DNA of 64,000 nucleotides from Flammeovirga kamogawensis (GCF_018736065.1 NZ_CP076128.1:3387501-3451500), one strand, 5' to 3'; counted from the stretch's first letter, positions 17,980-26,153 are shown. Numbers and translations: made by a program. Notes: a model not told the origin generated them from the sequence alone.

Positions 17980-19724
17980 GACTTATCAGATTTTTTAGGT
18001 TGATCTTCATCAGTAAGGTACTGATAAAGGAATTTCTTTTTCAGATACATTTTAGGGTCTAATTTAACCTGTCTGATCATGCTTGCTTTAGATTGCTCCT
18101 TTGTTTCAGAAAATTGCATTTTTAATAATTCTTCCATTGATGGATTTACTTCTTTTTCTCCCATCTCTTGGATTTTTTCTGATTCTCCCTCTGCTTTTCT
18201 ATCAGAATGTTGAGCAGATTTTTGTTCTTCCTCTCCAGCTTCTGGTTCGTATTTTTTTCCTTTCATCACTTTGTCTTTATTGATGTTACTTTCATCAGAC
18301 ATATTGATATTTATCATTCGCATTTGTTCTTTTGCGATTGAAAGGTTTTTTTCTGCTTGTTTAAATTCAGGATTAATATCTAGCGCCATTTGAAAAGCTT
18401 TTTGAGCAGCTTCCCAATTACCAAGCTTAGCTTGAGATACACCTAAATTATACATATTATCTGCGGTAATATCTTGTGCATAAGCATCGGCTGCTTTTTC
18501 ATAATCGCCACTAATACTATAGGCATACCCAGCTTGTGATTTATCTTTAAATGTAGAAGCAGCTGCTAGTGTATCACCTTTTTCTAATTTTTTTTGCGCT
18601 TGTTGGTCTCTTGTCCAAAATAAATCTTCAACAGTTATGTTATCATTTGGTAGTTGATCAATAGAATCACAACTAATAAAAAAGAAAGGTAAAAGTAATA
18701 TCCATGTCCATTGAATTAATAGGCCTTTTCTAAACCAGAAAAGCATTAAAAAAGCTGCTAAAAAAGAGATATAATAGCCAAAGTCAACCCAATCTTCTTC
18801 TGCTTTTTTACTGTCTTTAGTAAATACTAAATTGTCTTGAATGTTTTTTGTAAATAATTCAATATCAGTTTTATCCAAGGTAAAAGGAAGAAGATTTACA
18901 TTAGGGATAGCTAAAGCATTTTGTAATTGAGTAGTATTTAGAGCAACTTTTACCAACTTTCCTTTTTTATCTTTTAATAAACGGTTTCCGTAAAGTGGGA
19001 CATTTGCCCCTTGAGGGGTACCAAGTATTGTTAAACTGTAAGTATCTTTTGTAGCACCTCTTTGCCCTAAACTTTGTACATCTATTGCTTGTATGTCATC
19101 AGTGAGTACCCAAACAAAACAAGGAGCTTCAGTTTTTGAAATAATCTTATCCGACAGCTTTAATGCCTCAGGTAGGTTAGAACCATAAAGAGGCATTGAA
19201 TAAGGAGATAAAGCTTCTAAAGTAGTTTCAAACGTTTTGTAATCTTTTGTAGGAGGAAGTGCCTCATGTGCTGTACCCGCAAAAACTATTAAAGAAGTTT
19301 CTACTCCCTTATTTATTTTTAAGTAATCTTTAATCTTCATCTTAGCTCTTTCTAATCTACTAGGTCCTATGTCTTTTGCGAGCATTGAACGAGATAAATC
19401 TAGAATAACTACAACCTTAGCTTCAGTTTGATTACCTGGTTTATCAACTCGTTTCCAAGAAGGACCAGCAATACAAATTACAATTAAAGAAAGAGAAACT
19501 ATCATGAGCATTTTGGGTAGCCATGATCCTTTTTTATTTCCTTTAATTAATAGTAAAGGAAGTAATTTAGGGTTTACAAGCTTCTTCCAGTTATCAGATT
19601 CTCTAATAGAAACCCAAGAAATTATAAACAATAATCCAATTGGAATTAATGCCCATAACCATTCAGGTCTTATGAAATGGAAGTTTGTAGAGAAGCCCTC
19701 GAAAAATGTATCAAACTTTTTCAT
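17973..19724 (-). CDS. BatB-BatC fusion (VWA domain + TPR)
   Basis: A 583-residue protein joining two Bat proteins. Residues 1-345 are BatB: two membrane helices (about 23-40 and 70-87), a VWA domain with intact MIDAS DLSRS (109-113) and downstream Thr/Asp positions (FAGTAHE, VLTDDIQ), and a third membrane segment. Residues from about 335 form a second hydrophobic segment ending ILLLPFFFISC (Cys352), which looks like the retained lipobox/signal of a once-separate BatC. TPR repeats follow (about 385-470), then a charged, low-complexity tail with many Glu, Lys and Ser. It overlaps batA by 4 bp and batD by 7 bp. Confidence 0.85.
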   Translation of the reverse strand: MKKFDTFFEGFSTNFHFIRPEWLWALIPIGLLFIISWVSIRESDNWKKLVNPKLLPLLLIKGNKKGSWLPKMLMIVSLSLIVICIAGPSWKRVDKPGNQTEAKVVVILDLSRSMLAKDIGPSRLERAKMKIKDYLKINKGVETSLIVFAGTAHEALPPTKDYKTFETTLEALSPYSMPLYGSNLPEALKLSDKIISKTEAPCFVWVLTDDIQAIDVQSLGQRGATKDTYSLTILGTPQGANVPLYGNRLLKDKKGKLVKVALNTTQLQNALAIPNVNLLPFTLDKTDIELFTKNIQDNLVFTKDSKKAEEDWVDFGYYISFLAAFLMLFWFRKGLLIQWTWILLLPFFFISCDSIDQLPNDNITVEDLFWTRDQQAQKKLEKGDTLAAASTFKDKSQAGYAYSISGDYEKAADAYAQDITADNMYNLGVSQAKLGNWEAAQKAFQMALDINPEFKQAEKNLSIAKEQMRMININMSDESNINKDKVMKGKKYEPEAGEEEQKSAQHSDRKAEGESEKIQEMGEKEVNPSMEELLKMQFSETKEQSKASMIRQVKLDPKMYLKKKFLYQYLTDEDQPKKSDKSW

Positions 19725-20710
19725 GATTTCTTTCTTTTTAAGGATCCGATAAAGTTTACTGCAATACTTAAAAATTGAAAAACTAGTGCAATACCTAACC
19801 CAACTTCTAACGGAATGTAAAACAATAAGCGAGTTGGTCTGTAACCTTCATCTTCAAATTGTATTGGTTCCATTTCATTTAGTTTATCATAAATAGTATT
19901 CAATTCTTCTAAATTACCTGCATTAAAATATTCACCCCCAGTATTTTTGGCTATTTTGGTTAGTGTTTTATCATCTAATTCATATTGAGAAGATTCTTTA
20001 GTGCCAATACCAATGGTATAAATTTTAATACTATCATCAGCAGCCATATTAGATGCTGTAATTGGCACTATTTCACTACCACTGTCCTGACCATCAGTTA
20101 GGAGAATCATTACTTTTTGTTTTATAGAATCAGCTTCAAAAACTTGCGTTGATAGTGCTATAGCATTACCAATAGCTGTTTTATGTCCAGCCATTCCAAT
20201 ACCAGTTTCATCAATTGTATGTTTTATAATATCTAAATCGGGTGTAAATGGTAAGGCAAATACATCGCTTCCAAAAAGCATTAAACCAATACGGTCACCT
20301 TCTCTTTTTTCAATAAATTCGTTTAAAACATTTTGTACGGCTTTCCATCTTGAAATACGGTTACCGTCTTTATCATGCCAATCTTTAGTGTTCATACTCA
20401 TAGAGATATCAGCAGCAACTAACATATTACGAGCATTTTTTACTTTTTTGGCAGGTTTACCAATGTATTGTGGGTTTGACATTGCAGCAACAATACATAC
20501 CCAAATTATAAAGTTGATGACATATTGAAACCAACGTCTTTTTAAAATTGTAGCACTTTTTTGAGGTTTTAATCCAGTAGCTTGAGTTAACTCATCAAAC
20601 TTAGGATAATATAAAGCGTCTTTTTTCTGCTTGAACGCAGGGATTAGCCACCAGACAAGCAACGGAAGTGGAAGTAAGAAAAACATCCACGGATAAGCTA
20701 TCTCATACAT
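19721..20710 (-). CDS. batA: BatA, VWA-domain membrane protein
   Basis: A 329-residue protein with two N-terminal membrane helices (about 7-25 and 62-78), a periplasm-facing or cytoplasmic VWA domain with complete MIDAS DISMS (101-105), the later LLTDGQDSG motif, and a C-terminal membrane helix (about 305-322). VWA domains bind partner proteins through a metal ion; BatA is thought to work with BatB and MoxR. It overlaps its neighbours on both sides by 4-8 bp. Confidence 0.9.
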   Translation of the reverse strand: MYEIAYPWMFFLLPLPLLVWWLIPAFKQKKDALYYPKFDELTQATGLKPQKSATILKRRWFQYVINFIIWVCIVAAMSNPQYIGKPAKKVKNARNMLVAADISMSMNTKDWHDKDGNRISRWKAVQNVLNEFIEKREGDRIGLMLFGSDVFALPFTPDLDIIKHTIDETGIGMAGHKTAIGNAIALSTQVFEADSIKQKVMILLTDGQDSGSEIVPITASNMAADDSIKIYTIGIGTKESSQYELDDKTLTKIAKNTGGEYFNAGNLEELNTIYDKLNEMEPIQFEDEGYRPTRLLFYIPLEVGLGIALVFQFLSIAVNFIGSLKRKKS

Positions 20711-21206
20711 GATTTTTAATCCATTTAATTGATAATTGTCCTAAAGATGATAGCGTAGAATTAGTACTTTCTGATGCTTTCATATAAGCACCATTAATAA
20801 GTAAATCAGCTTCTTTATCTTTAAATAATTTTTGCTTTGTATGATCGTTTAAGAAATTAATCCATTCGTTGCCACTTAAGTGAGCAACTGTAGAACGATC
20901 AAAGGTTGTAATTGCCACTCTTTTTAAAACAATATTAATTTTATACACTTGTTCTTGTAACGAAGCACTTTCTTTTACTACAGAATTAATTTCATGAATA
21001 GCGGTACGTCTGTATTTATTTTGTAAATAATGAATGTATTGACGAATCGCTACAATTAACAAGACCAAAATGATGATGCCTCCGAGTAGATACCAACCCG
21101 GTGCAGAAGGACTCATGTCAACTTGTTTTGGAGGAATGAAATCTAAAACCTCGTTGGCTAATTGCGTTGAATCTTTTAGTATTTGAAGGGAATCTTGAAG
21201 TGCCAT
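20703..21206 (-). CDS. DUF4381-like membrane protein of the Bat operon
   Basis: A 167-residue protein with one membrane helix (about 37-58, GWYLLGGIIILVLLIVAIRQY in pieces) preceded by a Pro-rich periplasmic segment ending PSAPGWYLL, and a cytoplasmic helical domain. DUF4381 proteins occupy this place between DUF58 and BatA in MoxR operons and have no known biochemical activity. It overlaps batA by 8 bp and lies 1 bp after the DUF58 gene. Confidence 0.75.
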   Translation of the reverse strand: MALQDSLQILKDSTQLANEVLDFIPPKQVDMSPSAPGWYLLGGIIILVLLIVAIRQYIHYLQNKYRRTAIHEINSVVKESASLQEQVYKINIVLKRVAITTFDRSTVAHLSGNEWINFLNDHTKQKLFKDKEADLLINGAYMKASESTNSTLSSLGQLSIKWIKNHV

Positions 21207-21207
21207 T

Positions 21208-22140
21208 TTATTGATCTTTTAATGCGTCTCTCATCTGAATACTTGCCTTCTGAGAGGTGTTGAAAGTCAACATTGGAATACCATATTCTGCAAATTGATC
21301 ATTTAGCATTTCTTTTTCAGAAGCAAATACTTTTTGAAACTTTGCACGTGTTTTTTTCATACCAGAAGCAATCGATACCTGTTTATCACTATTAGAAATT
21401 GATAACGCTCTTAATGGTAATTCTTTTTCCCATTCATCTTCAATATGAAAAATGATGACATCGTTTTGTCTTTTTAAATTGAAGATGTGATGTATGGACT
21501 TATCAGTTATCCCTCTTAAGTCTGACATAATTATAATTAAATAATCATGAGTTACAGTACTCCGAACTTTTGATAGAACATTATCAAGAATTAAACTTTT
21601 TGATTTTGGAGGTTGGTGAGCATTCAATTGATTATTAAAAACCTCTATAGTTTTTAGCATCGATAAAATAGCAGTTGTACTTCTTTGTGGATGAATATTT
21701 TTATATTCTGAATCATTAAATACAAATGCACCAACACGGTCTCCAATATCTACAGTTCTCCAAGCACCTAAAGCAGCCAATTGAGCTGAAATTGTTGATT
21801 TTAAATACTCTTGAGTACCAAAAAACATAGAGGAAGACTGATCTACAACCAATAAAACAGGGCGTTCTCTTTCTTCAGAAAATACCTTTGTATGCGTTTT
21901 TTGAGTTCGAGCTGTAACTTTCCAGTCAATATTTCTAATATCATCTCCAGGTACATATTGTCTTACCTCTTTAAAGTCTAAGCCTCTACCTCTCATAGCA
22001 GATTTATGTCTACCAGCTAGAAGTGATTGAACTTTATATTTTGGTAAGAAACTAAAGCCAGAAGCTTCAAATTGTAAACCGTGTAACTCCTTTAAGGTAA
22101 CATAAGCCGACTCATAATTTTCATTTTTAGTTTTGCTCAT
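21208..22140 (-). CDS. DUF58 protein of the MoxR-Bat operon
   Basis: A 310-residue soluble protein. The DUF58 core motif is RGRGLDFKEVRQYVPGDDIRNIDWK (seen as GRGLDFKEVRQY and PGDDIRNIDW, about 51-74), followed by a VWA-like fold with DQSSS (about 100-104) and an IIMSDLRG strand. DUF58 proteins are regular partners of MoxR AAA+ ATPases. It is 10 bp after moxR and 1 bp before the DUF4381-like gene. Confidence 0.9.
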   Translation of the reverse strand: MSKTKNENYESAYVTLKELHGLQFEASGFSFLPKYKVQSLLAGRHKSAMRGRGLDFKEVRQYVPGDDIRNIDWKVTARTQKTHTKVFSEERERPVLLVVDQSSSMFFGTQEYLKSTISAQLAALGAWRTVDIGDRVGAFVFNDSEYKNIHPQRSTTAILSMLKTIEVFNNQLNAHQPPKSKSLILDNVLSKVRSTVTHDYLIIIMSDLRGITDKSIHHIFNLKRQNDVIIFHIEDEWEKELPLRALSISNSDKQVSIASGMKKTRAKFQKVFASEKEMLNDQFAEYGIPMLTFNTSQKASIQMRDALKDQ

Positions 22141-22150
22141 GGTTTTTAAA

Positions 22151-23122
22151 TTAAGCTACAGCTACTTTACTAATTAACTCATCAATAATTTGCTCTTTAG
22201 TAATACCTAAAGCATTTGCCTCAAAACTTGTTACAATTCTGTGTCTAAAAATATCTTTTATTACTGCCTGAATATCTTCTGGTTTTACAAAATCTCTACC
22301 GTTTAGCCAAGCTTGAACTCTAGCAACTTTATCAAGAGCAATGGTAGCACGAGGAGAACATCCAACATCTATCCATTTTGCTAAATCTTCGCTATATTTT
22401 TCTGGTGTTCTTGTAGCATAAACAAGTGCAACAATATATTTTTCGATAGCTTCCGAAACGTGAACTTCTTGTACTTCTGCACGAGCATCAAAAACAATTT
22501 CTTTAGGAAGCTTTTGAACATCTTTCTTTTCTTTTTTTTCTTCCGCTTTTTCTTCGCTTCTAACTAACCTTAAAACTTCTAGTTCTGCAGCTTCCGATGG
22601 ATAATCTACAATAACATGCATTAAAAATCTATCCATTTGTGCCTCAGGTAAAGGATAGGTACCTTCTTGCTCTATTGGGTTTTGCGTAGCCATTACAAAG
22701 AAAGGTTGAGGTAACTTATACGTAGTACCAGCAACAGTAACTTGACGTTCTTGCATTGCTTCTAATAATGCAGATTGAACTTTTGCAGGAGCACGGTTAA
22801 TTTCATCGGCCAAAATCAAATTATTGAAAATAGGTCCTTTTTGAAAAATGAAATTTTCTTCTCCTGAGCTTTGGTATATTTCTGTACCTGTAATATCAGA
22901 AGGAAGTAGATCGGGAGTAAATTGAACTCTACTTAATCCTAAATCCATGTTTTGAGCCAAACTATTGATTGCTCGTGTTTTGGCTAATCCAGGAAGCCCT
23001 TCTAATAAAAGGTTACCATCTGAAATAAGACAAGCAATAATGCGATTAACGACTTGCTCTTGACCTATAATAGATTTAGAGATCTGATCTTGTAATTTTT
23101 TTATTGATTCTAATGCTGACAC
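22151..23122 (-). CDS. MoxR-family AAA+ ATPase
   Basis: A 323-residue AAA+ ATPase, first gene of the Bat operon. Walker A is GLPGLAKTR (42-50), Walker B LILADEINR (102-110), sensor 1 MATQNP, arginine region MDRFLMH and sensor 2 SPRAT (about 256-260). MoxR ATPases act as chaperone-like activators of metal centres or complexes together with VWA proteins. A Lys/Glu-rich insertion (EEKAEEKKEKKD) near residue 190 is a local peculiarity. A candidate promoter/operator lies about 50-70 bp upstream. Confidence 0.93.
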   Translation of the reverse strand: MSALESIKKLQDQISKSIIGQEQVVNRIIACLISDGNLLLEGLPGLAKTRAINSLAQNMDLGLSRVQFTPDLLPSDITGTEIYQSSGEENFIFQKGPIFNNLILADEINRAPAKVQSALLEAMQERQVTVAGTTYKLPQPFFVMATQNPIEQEGTYPLPEAQMDRFLMHVIVDYPSEAAELEVLRLVRSEEKAEEKKEKKDVQKLPKEIVFDARAEVQEVHVSEAIEKYIVALVYATRTPEKYSEDLAKWIDVGCSPRATIALDKVARVQAWLNGRDFVKPEDIQAVIKDIFRHRIVTSFEANALGITKEQIIDELISKVAVA

Positions 23123-23169
23123 GGTAGTAATATTATTTTATATATAAATGAGTTTTATCTAATTTTTTT

Positions 23170-23194
23170 ATTTGTTTGCTATCAAACAAATTTA
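23170..23194 (-). promoter_or_regulatory. Palindrome overlapping the candidate moxR promoter
   Basis: ATTTGTTTG (23170-23178) and CAAACAAAT (23183-23191) form a perfect 9-bp inverted repeat with a CTAT spacer. The minus-strand TAAATTTG (23187-23194) is an exact TAnnTTTG -7 match, so the palindrome covers the -7 element and predicted start of transcription. It may be a repressor operator or leader hairpin. Confidence 0.45.
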
Positions 23195-23531
23195 ACGGTT
23201 AACTTTCATAATTTGTTGAAGAAAAAGCTGTAAAAACTCTTAATAAATGTTTGAGAGATAAATTTACGGGTCTTGTTAGCTTAATTGATGAGAGTTGTAC
23301 TTAATTTTTACTACTAGGTAATTTGCTTACAGTGCAATAGAATTGTTTAATTGAGTTTACTAGTAGTAGTTTATTTCTATCAATTTAGAAGTAAAAGTAG
23401 TGTAATACAATAGAATTCTTATCTATAATAAAGACTATGTAACAATTCATACTCCTTATTTGTTGTTAAACTATTAATGTATGCCTATACTATTGATTAC
23501 ATTACTTGCATTACACCCAAATTACTTACTT
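23195..23531. other. Divergent intergenic region, moxR to SDR gene
   Basis: No gene seen. An imperfect inverted repeat CTACTAG-TAA (23311-23321, one bulged G) and TTACTAGTAG (23357-23366) and a direct repeat CAATAGAATT (23335 and 23408) are visible, with no assigned function. Confidence 0.5.
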
Positions 23532-24986
23532 ATGAAAATATTACTTACAGGATCTACAGGCTATATAGGAAGGAGACTATTACCTCTTTTAGTAAAAAAT
23601 GGACATCATGTTGTTTGCGTATGTAGAGACCCAAGAAGATTTGATTATGAAGATTTTGATGAATCTTTTTTAAGTAATGTTACTGTTGTAAAAGGAGACT
23701 TATTGGAAGGTAAGTCACTTACTAATTTACCACAAGATATAGATTTAGCATATTACTTAGTGCATTCTATGAGTAACTCATTTTCTTCATTTGAAACACT
23801 CGAAGAAAAAGCAGCAACCAATTTCCGAGATTATATAAAAACAACAACCTGCCAACAAACCATATATCTTGGTGGTATTGCAAATTCAAAACAACTTTCA
23901 AGACATCTGAAATCTAGGTTATCTGTAGAAGATAGATTAAGAGAGTCTGGTGTGCCATTAACGGTATTAAGAGCTGCAATTATTATTGGCTCTGGTAGTG
24001 CATCTTTTGAGATCATCAGAGACTTAGTAGAGAAATTACCAGTAATGATAGCGCCAAAGTGGTTAAAAACGAGGTGTCAACCAATTGCTATTAGAAATGT
24101 AATGGATTACTTAATTGGAGTAATTCATAAGGAAGAAGCTTATAATAAAGTGTTTGATATTGGAGGTAAAGATATTCTTGATTATAAACAGATGTTACTT
24201 CGTTTTGCTAAAGCCCGAAATTTATATAGAAAGATATTTGTTGTTCCTGTATTCACACCAAACTTATCTTCTTATTGGTTATACTTTGTAACATCAACTA
24301 CTTACACTTTAGCTAGAAGTTTAGTAGAAAGTATGGGGAATGAGGTTATTTGTGAGAATAGTGATATTCAAGAAATAGTACCTGTAAGATTATATTCTTA
24401 TGAAGAAGCTTTAGATATGGCTTTCCAGCGAATTGCTCAAAATGAAGTGGTATCTAGTTGGAAGGAATCTATAATAGGACCAATTAGAGAAGACTTTTTA
24501 GACTTAATACAAGTTCCTAAACACGGTTGCTTTGTAGATATGCGTCGATTTAAGTTTGATCGTCCTAATACAGAAGTTGTTGATAATATTTGGGCAATTG
24601 GCGGAGATAGGGGTTGGTATTATGGAACATGGTTATGGCGTATTAGAGGTGTAATGGATAAAATGGTTGGAGGAGTTGGTTTAAGAAGAGGTAGAAGAAG
24701 TCCGACAGAATTAAAAACAGGAGAGGCCTTAGACTTTTGGAGAGTTATTCTTGCTGATAAAAAGCACCAGCGATTATTACTATTTGCTGAAATGAAACTA
24801 CCAGGAGAAGCATGGCTAGAGTTTCGAATTAAAGATAAAAATGGAGAACAATGGCTAGAACAAAAGGCTACATTCCGACCTTTGGGTATTTGGGGGAGAT
24901 TGTATTGGTATATAGTTTTTCCTTTTCACCTGTTTGTTTTTCCTAATATGGCTAAGAATATATTGGCTTTTAAATCAACAAAATAG
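23532..24986 (+). CDS. SDR-family NAD(P)-binding protein with C-terminal DUF2867 domain
   Basis: A 484-residue protein. The Rossmann N-terminus MKILLTGSTGYIGRRL begins at the ATG at 23532 (GxTGYIG, residues 7-13); an upstream ATG at 23481 would add 17 unconserved residues. YYLVHSM and GGIANSKQLSRHLKSR (short segments) match atypical/NmrA-like SDRs, and residues from about 330 to 480 match DUF2867, a SRPBCC-like domain (GDRGWYYGTWLWRIRG, GEAWLEFRI). Such two-domain proteins are widespread in Bacteroidetes; substrates are unknown. It is transcribed divergently from moxR. Confidence 0.82.
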   Translation: MKILLTGSTGYIGRRLLPLLVKNGHHVVCVCRDPRRFDYEDFDESFLSNVTVVKGDLLEGKSLTNLPQDIDLAYYLVHSMSNSFSSFETLEEKAATNFRDYIKTTTCQQTIYLGGIANSKQLSRHLKSRLSVEDRLRESGVPLTVLRAAIIIGSGSASFEIIRDLVEKLPVMIAPKWLKTRCQPIAIRNVMDYLIGVIHKEEAYNKVFDIGGKDILDYKQMLLRFAKARNLYRKIFVVPVFTPNLSSYWLYFVTSTTYTLARSLVESMGNEVICENSDIQEIVPVRLYSYEEALDMAFQRIAQNEVVSSWKESIIGPIREDFLDLIQVPKHGCFVDMRRFKFDRPNTEVVDNIWAIGGDRGWYYGTWLWRIRGVMDKMVGGVGLRRGRRSPTELKTGEALDFWRVILADKKHQRLLLFAEMKLPGEAWLEFRIKDKNGEQWLEQKATFRPLGIWGRLYWYIVFPFHLFVFPNMAKNILAFKSTK

Positions 24987-25050
24987 GTGAAAATTGCATC
25001 AAATTGAATAAATAAAATCTTTAACAATTATTTAATGTTGAAATAAACTA

Positions 25051-25104
25051 GAAGTGTATCCTTAGACACTTATGATGTTCTAAGAAAAGATGTAAATACA
25101 CTTC
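25051..25104. repeat. Two-tier stem-loop after the SDR gene
   Basis: GAAGTGTAT (25051-25059) pairs with ATACACTTC (25096-25104), enclosing a second stem CTTAGA (25061-25066) with TCTAAG (25079-25084). No T-run follows directly. It could be a 3' end of the SDR transcript or an unassigned structured RNA ahead of the micropeptide array. Confidence 0.5.
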
Positions 25105-25236
25105 CATACTTTTATATCAAAAAACAAAGTCAAAACAGAATAAAATATAATAAAGTGTATAAATGTACTCTTTTAATATTTTGTTCATTTTGACTTTAAT
25201 TGTATAAATGCCCTATAATAATTCGAAACTTTATCC

Positions 25237-25244
25237 CACCTTTG
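25237..25244 (+). promoter_or_regulatory. Candidate -7 element of the micropeptide array
   Basis: CACCTTTG followed by tcGTGTAATAATAA. The identical CACCTTTG, followed by a similar GTAATG/AATAAT stretch, stands before the sulfatase and the gene at 28910, so it is probably a real promoter variant of TAnnTTTG. The start of transcription would be near 25251, about 40 nt before the first micro-ORF. No -33 TTG is visible. Confidence 0.5.
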
Positions 25245-25292
25245 TCGTGTAATAATAATGAAAACAAAATTTAAATATTAAAACTTAAGACA

Positions 25293-25367
25293 ATGAAAAA
25301 CAGAGAAAACACAATCGTAACAATGACAGCAACAGGCTTTCCAATTGTAATTAAAACAACTAAATAA
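25293..25367 (+). CDS. Micropeptide 1 of a tandem array (24 aa)
   Basis: ATG to TAA encodes M-K-N-R-E-N-T then the core IVTMTATGFP (residues 8-17) then IVIKTTK. I recognise no family. Micropeptide 2, 92 bp downstream, has exactly the same amino-acid sequence. The two genes differ at three bases, all synonymous third positions (ACA/ACG, ATT/ATC, ACT/ACC), which argues for translation and selection on the peptide. The peptide has a basic start, a Thr-rich hydrophobic middle too short for a normal membrane span, and a basic end. There is no Cys and no cleavable signal. A 7-codon ORF (25258-25281) precedes it. Confidence 0.75.
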   Translation: MKNRENTIVTMTATGFPIVIKTTK

Positions 25368-25384
25368 TTAAAATTTTAAAAATT

Positions 25385-25459
25385 ATGAAAAACAGAGAAA
25401 ACACAATCGTAACGATGACAGCAACAGGCTTTCCAATCGTAATTAAAACAACCAAATAA
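25385..25459 (+). CDS. Micropeptide 2 of a tandem array (24 aa)
   Basis: Encodes the same 24 residues as micropeptide 1, 17 bp after its stop. The upstream spacer (taattaaaattt, then aaaattATG) resembles the spacer before micropeptide 3, consistent with a recent tandem duplication of an ORF plus leader unit. All differences from copy 1 are synonymous. Function unknown; see micropeptide 1 for composition. Confidence 0.75.
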   Translation: MKNRENTIVTMTATGFPIVIKTTK

Positions 25460-25475
25460 TTAAATTTTAGAAATT

Positions 25476-25607
25476 ATGAAAAATAACAAAAAGATGATTG
25501 TCACTATGACAGCAACAGGTTTTCCAGTAATGATCGCGGTAGATCAAAAGAAAACAGCAAAAGTAATCTCAAAAGAGATAAAGGGTAATGTTAAGCGTTC
25601 TGCTTAG
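25476..25607 (+). CDS. Micropeptide 3 of a tandem array (43 aa)
   Basis: A divergent longer member, 16 bp after micropeptide 2. It begins M-K-N-N-K-K-M, keeps the core IVTMTATGFP at exactly residues 8-17 although the codons differ from copies 1 and 2, and then continues VMIAVDQKKTAKV and a Lys-rich tail ending KRSA. Conservation of the core at the same register while flanks and codons change suggests the core is the functional part. The ORF is followed 9 bp later by a 10-bp hairpin and then a terminator, so the three ORFs likely form one transcript. Confidence 0.7.
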   Translation: MKNNKKMIVTMTATGFPVMIAVDQKKTAKVISKEIKGNVKRSA

Positions 25608-25616
25608 AACATTCCC

Positions 25617-25640
25617 GACTTTCTAAAGTGTTAGGAAGTC
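25617..25640 (+). repeat. Hairpin just after the micropeptide array
   Basis: GACTTTCTAA (25617-25626) pairs with TTAGGAAGTC (25631-25640), one G-T wobble, AGTG loop. No T-run follows; it may stabilise the 3' end of the short mRNA upstream of the terminator at 25666. Confidence 0.55.
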
Positions 25641-25665
25641 TATAAGACATAATTAAGACAGTGAT

Positions 25666-25684
25666 GCCCATGAGGGCTTTTTTT
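25666..25684 (+). terminator. Terminator of the micropeptide transcript
   Basis: GCCC (25666-25669) ATGA GGGC (25674-25677) followed by seven T. The stem is short but GC-only. A GCCC again follows at 25687. Confidence 0.55.
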
Positions 25685-25731
25685 ATGCCCAAAACTTTCT
25701 AAGGAAATACACAACTTTACCTAATTAAGTA

Positions 25732-25739
25732 TAGCTTTG
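25732..25739 (+). promoter_or_regulatory. Candidate -7 element for the mazG-like gene
   Basis: TAGCTTTG matches TAnnTTTG exactly; the leader to the ATG at 25771 would be about 25 nt. TTACCTAA (25717-25724), a half-site seen in the sulfatase operator, overlaps the -33 region. Confidence 0.5.
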
Positions 25740-25770
25740 CTACTTCAATTAATATAACTTATCAAATCAA

Positions 25771-26097
25771 ATGACACTAGACGAGGTACAAAAAGTAGTT
25801 GATAAATGGATCAATACTACAGGCGTTCGTTATTTTAACGAACTGACAAATACAGCAATATTAATGGAGGAAGTAGGAGAAGTTGCTCGTGTTATGTCAA
25901 GACAATATGGAGAACAATCTTTTAAGAAAAGTGACGAAGAGGTAGACTTAGGAGATGAAATGGCTGATGTTCTTTTTGTATTAGTATGTTTAGCAAACCA
26001 AACAGGTATAAACCTTACTGAAGCTTTAGAAAAAAACCTTCAGAAAAAATCTATTCGTGATGCGGATCGACATAAAAACAACGAGAAATTAAAATAA
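25771..26097 (+). CDS. MazG-like nucleotide pyrophosphohydrolase
   Basis: A 108-residue all-alpha NTP-PPase. The metal-binding pattern is visible as EEVGEVAR (about 31-38) and DLGDEMADVLF (about 60-70), the ExxE...ExxD arrangement of MazG/iMazG enzymes that hydrolyse (d)NTPs to NMP and pyrophosphate and so clear aberrant nucleotides. It is the single-domain short form, half the length of E. coli MazG. It is monocistronic with its own promoter and shares a terminator with the convergent aroE. Confidence 0.88.
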   Translation: MTLDEVQKVVDKWINTTGVRYFNELTNTAILMEEVGEVARVMSRQYGEQSFKKSDEEVDLGDEMADVLFVLVCLANQTGINLTEALEKNLQKKSIRDADRHKNNEKLK

Positions 26098-26103
26098 ATA
26101 AGA

Positions 26104-26137
26104 ATCCCCTTTATAAATTAAAATCTATAAAGGGGAT
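26104..26137. terminator. Shared terminator between mazG-like gene and aroE
   Basis: A perfect 12-bp stem (ATCCCCTTTATA at 26104-26115, complement at 26126-26137) with a 10-nt loop between the two convergent stop codons. T-rich flanks are moderate, stronger on the minus strand. Confidence 0.8.
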
Positions 26138-26153
26138 ACTATTATTGAGAGAT

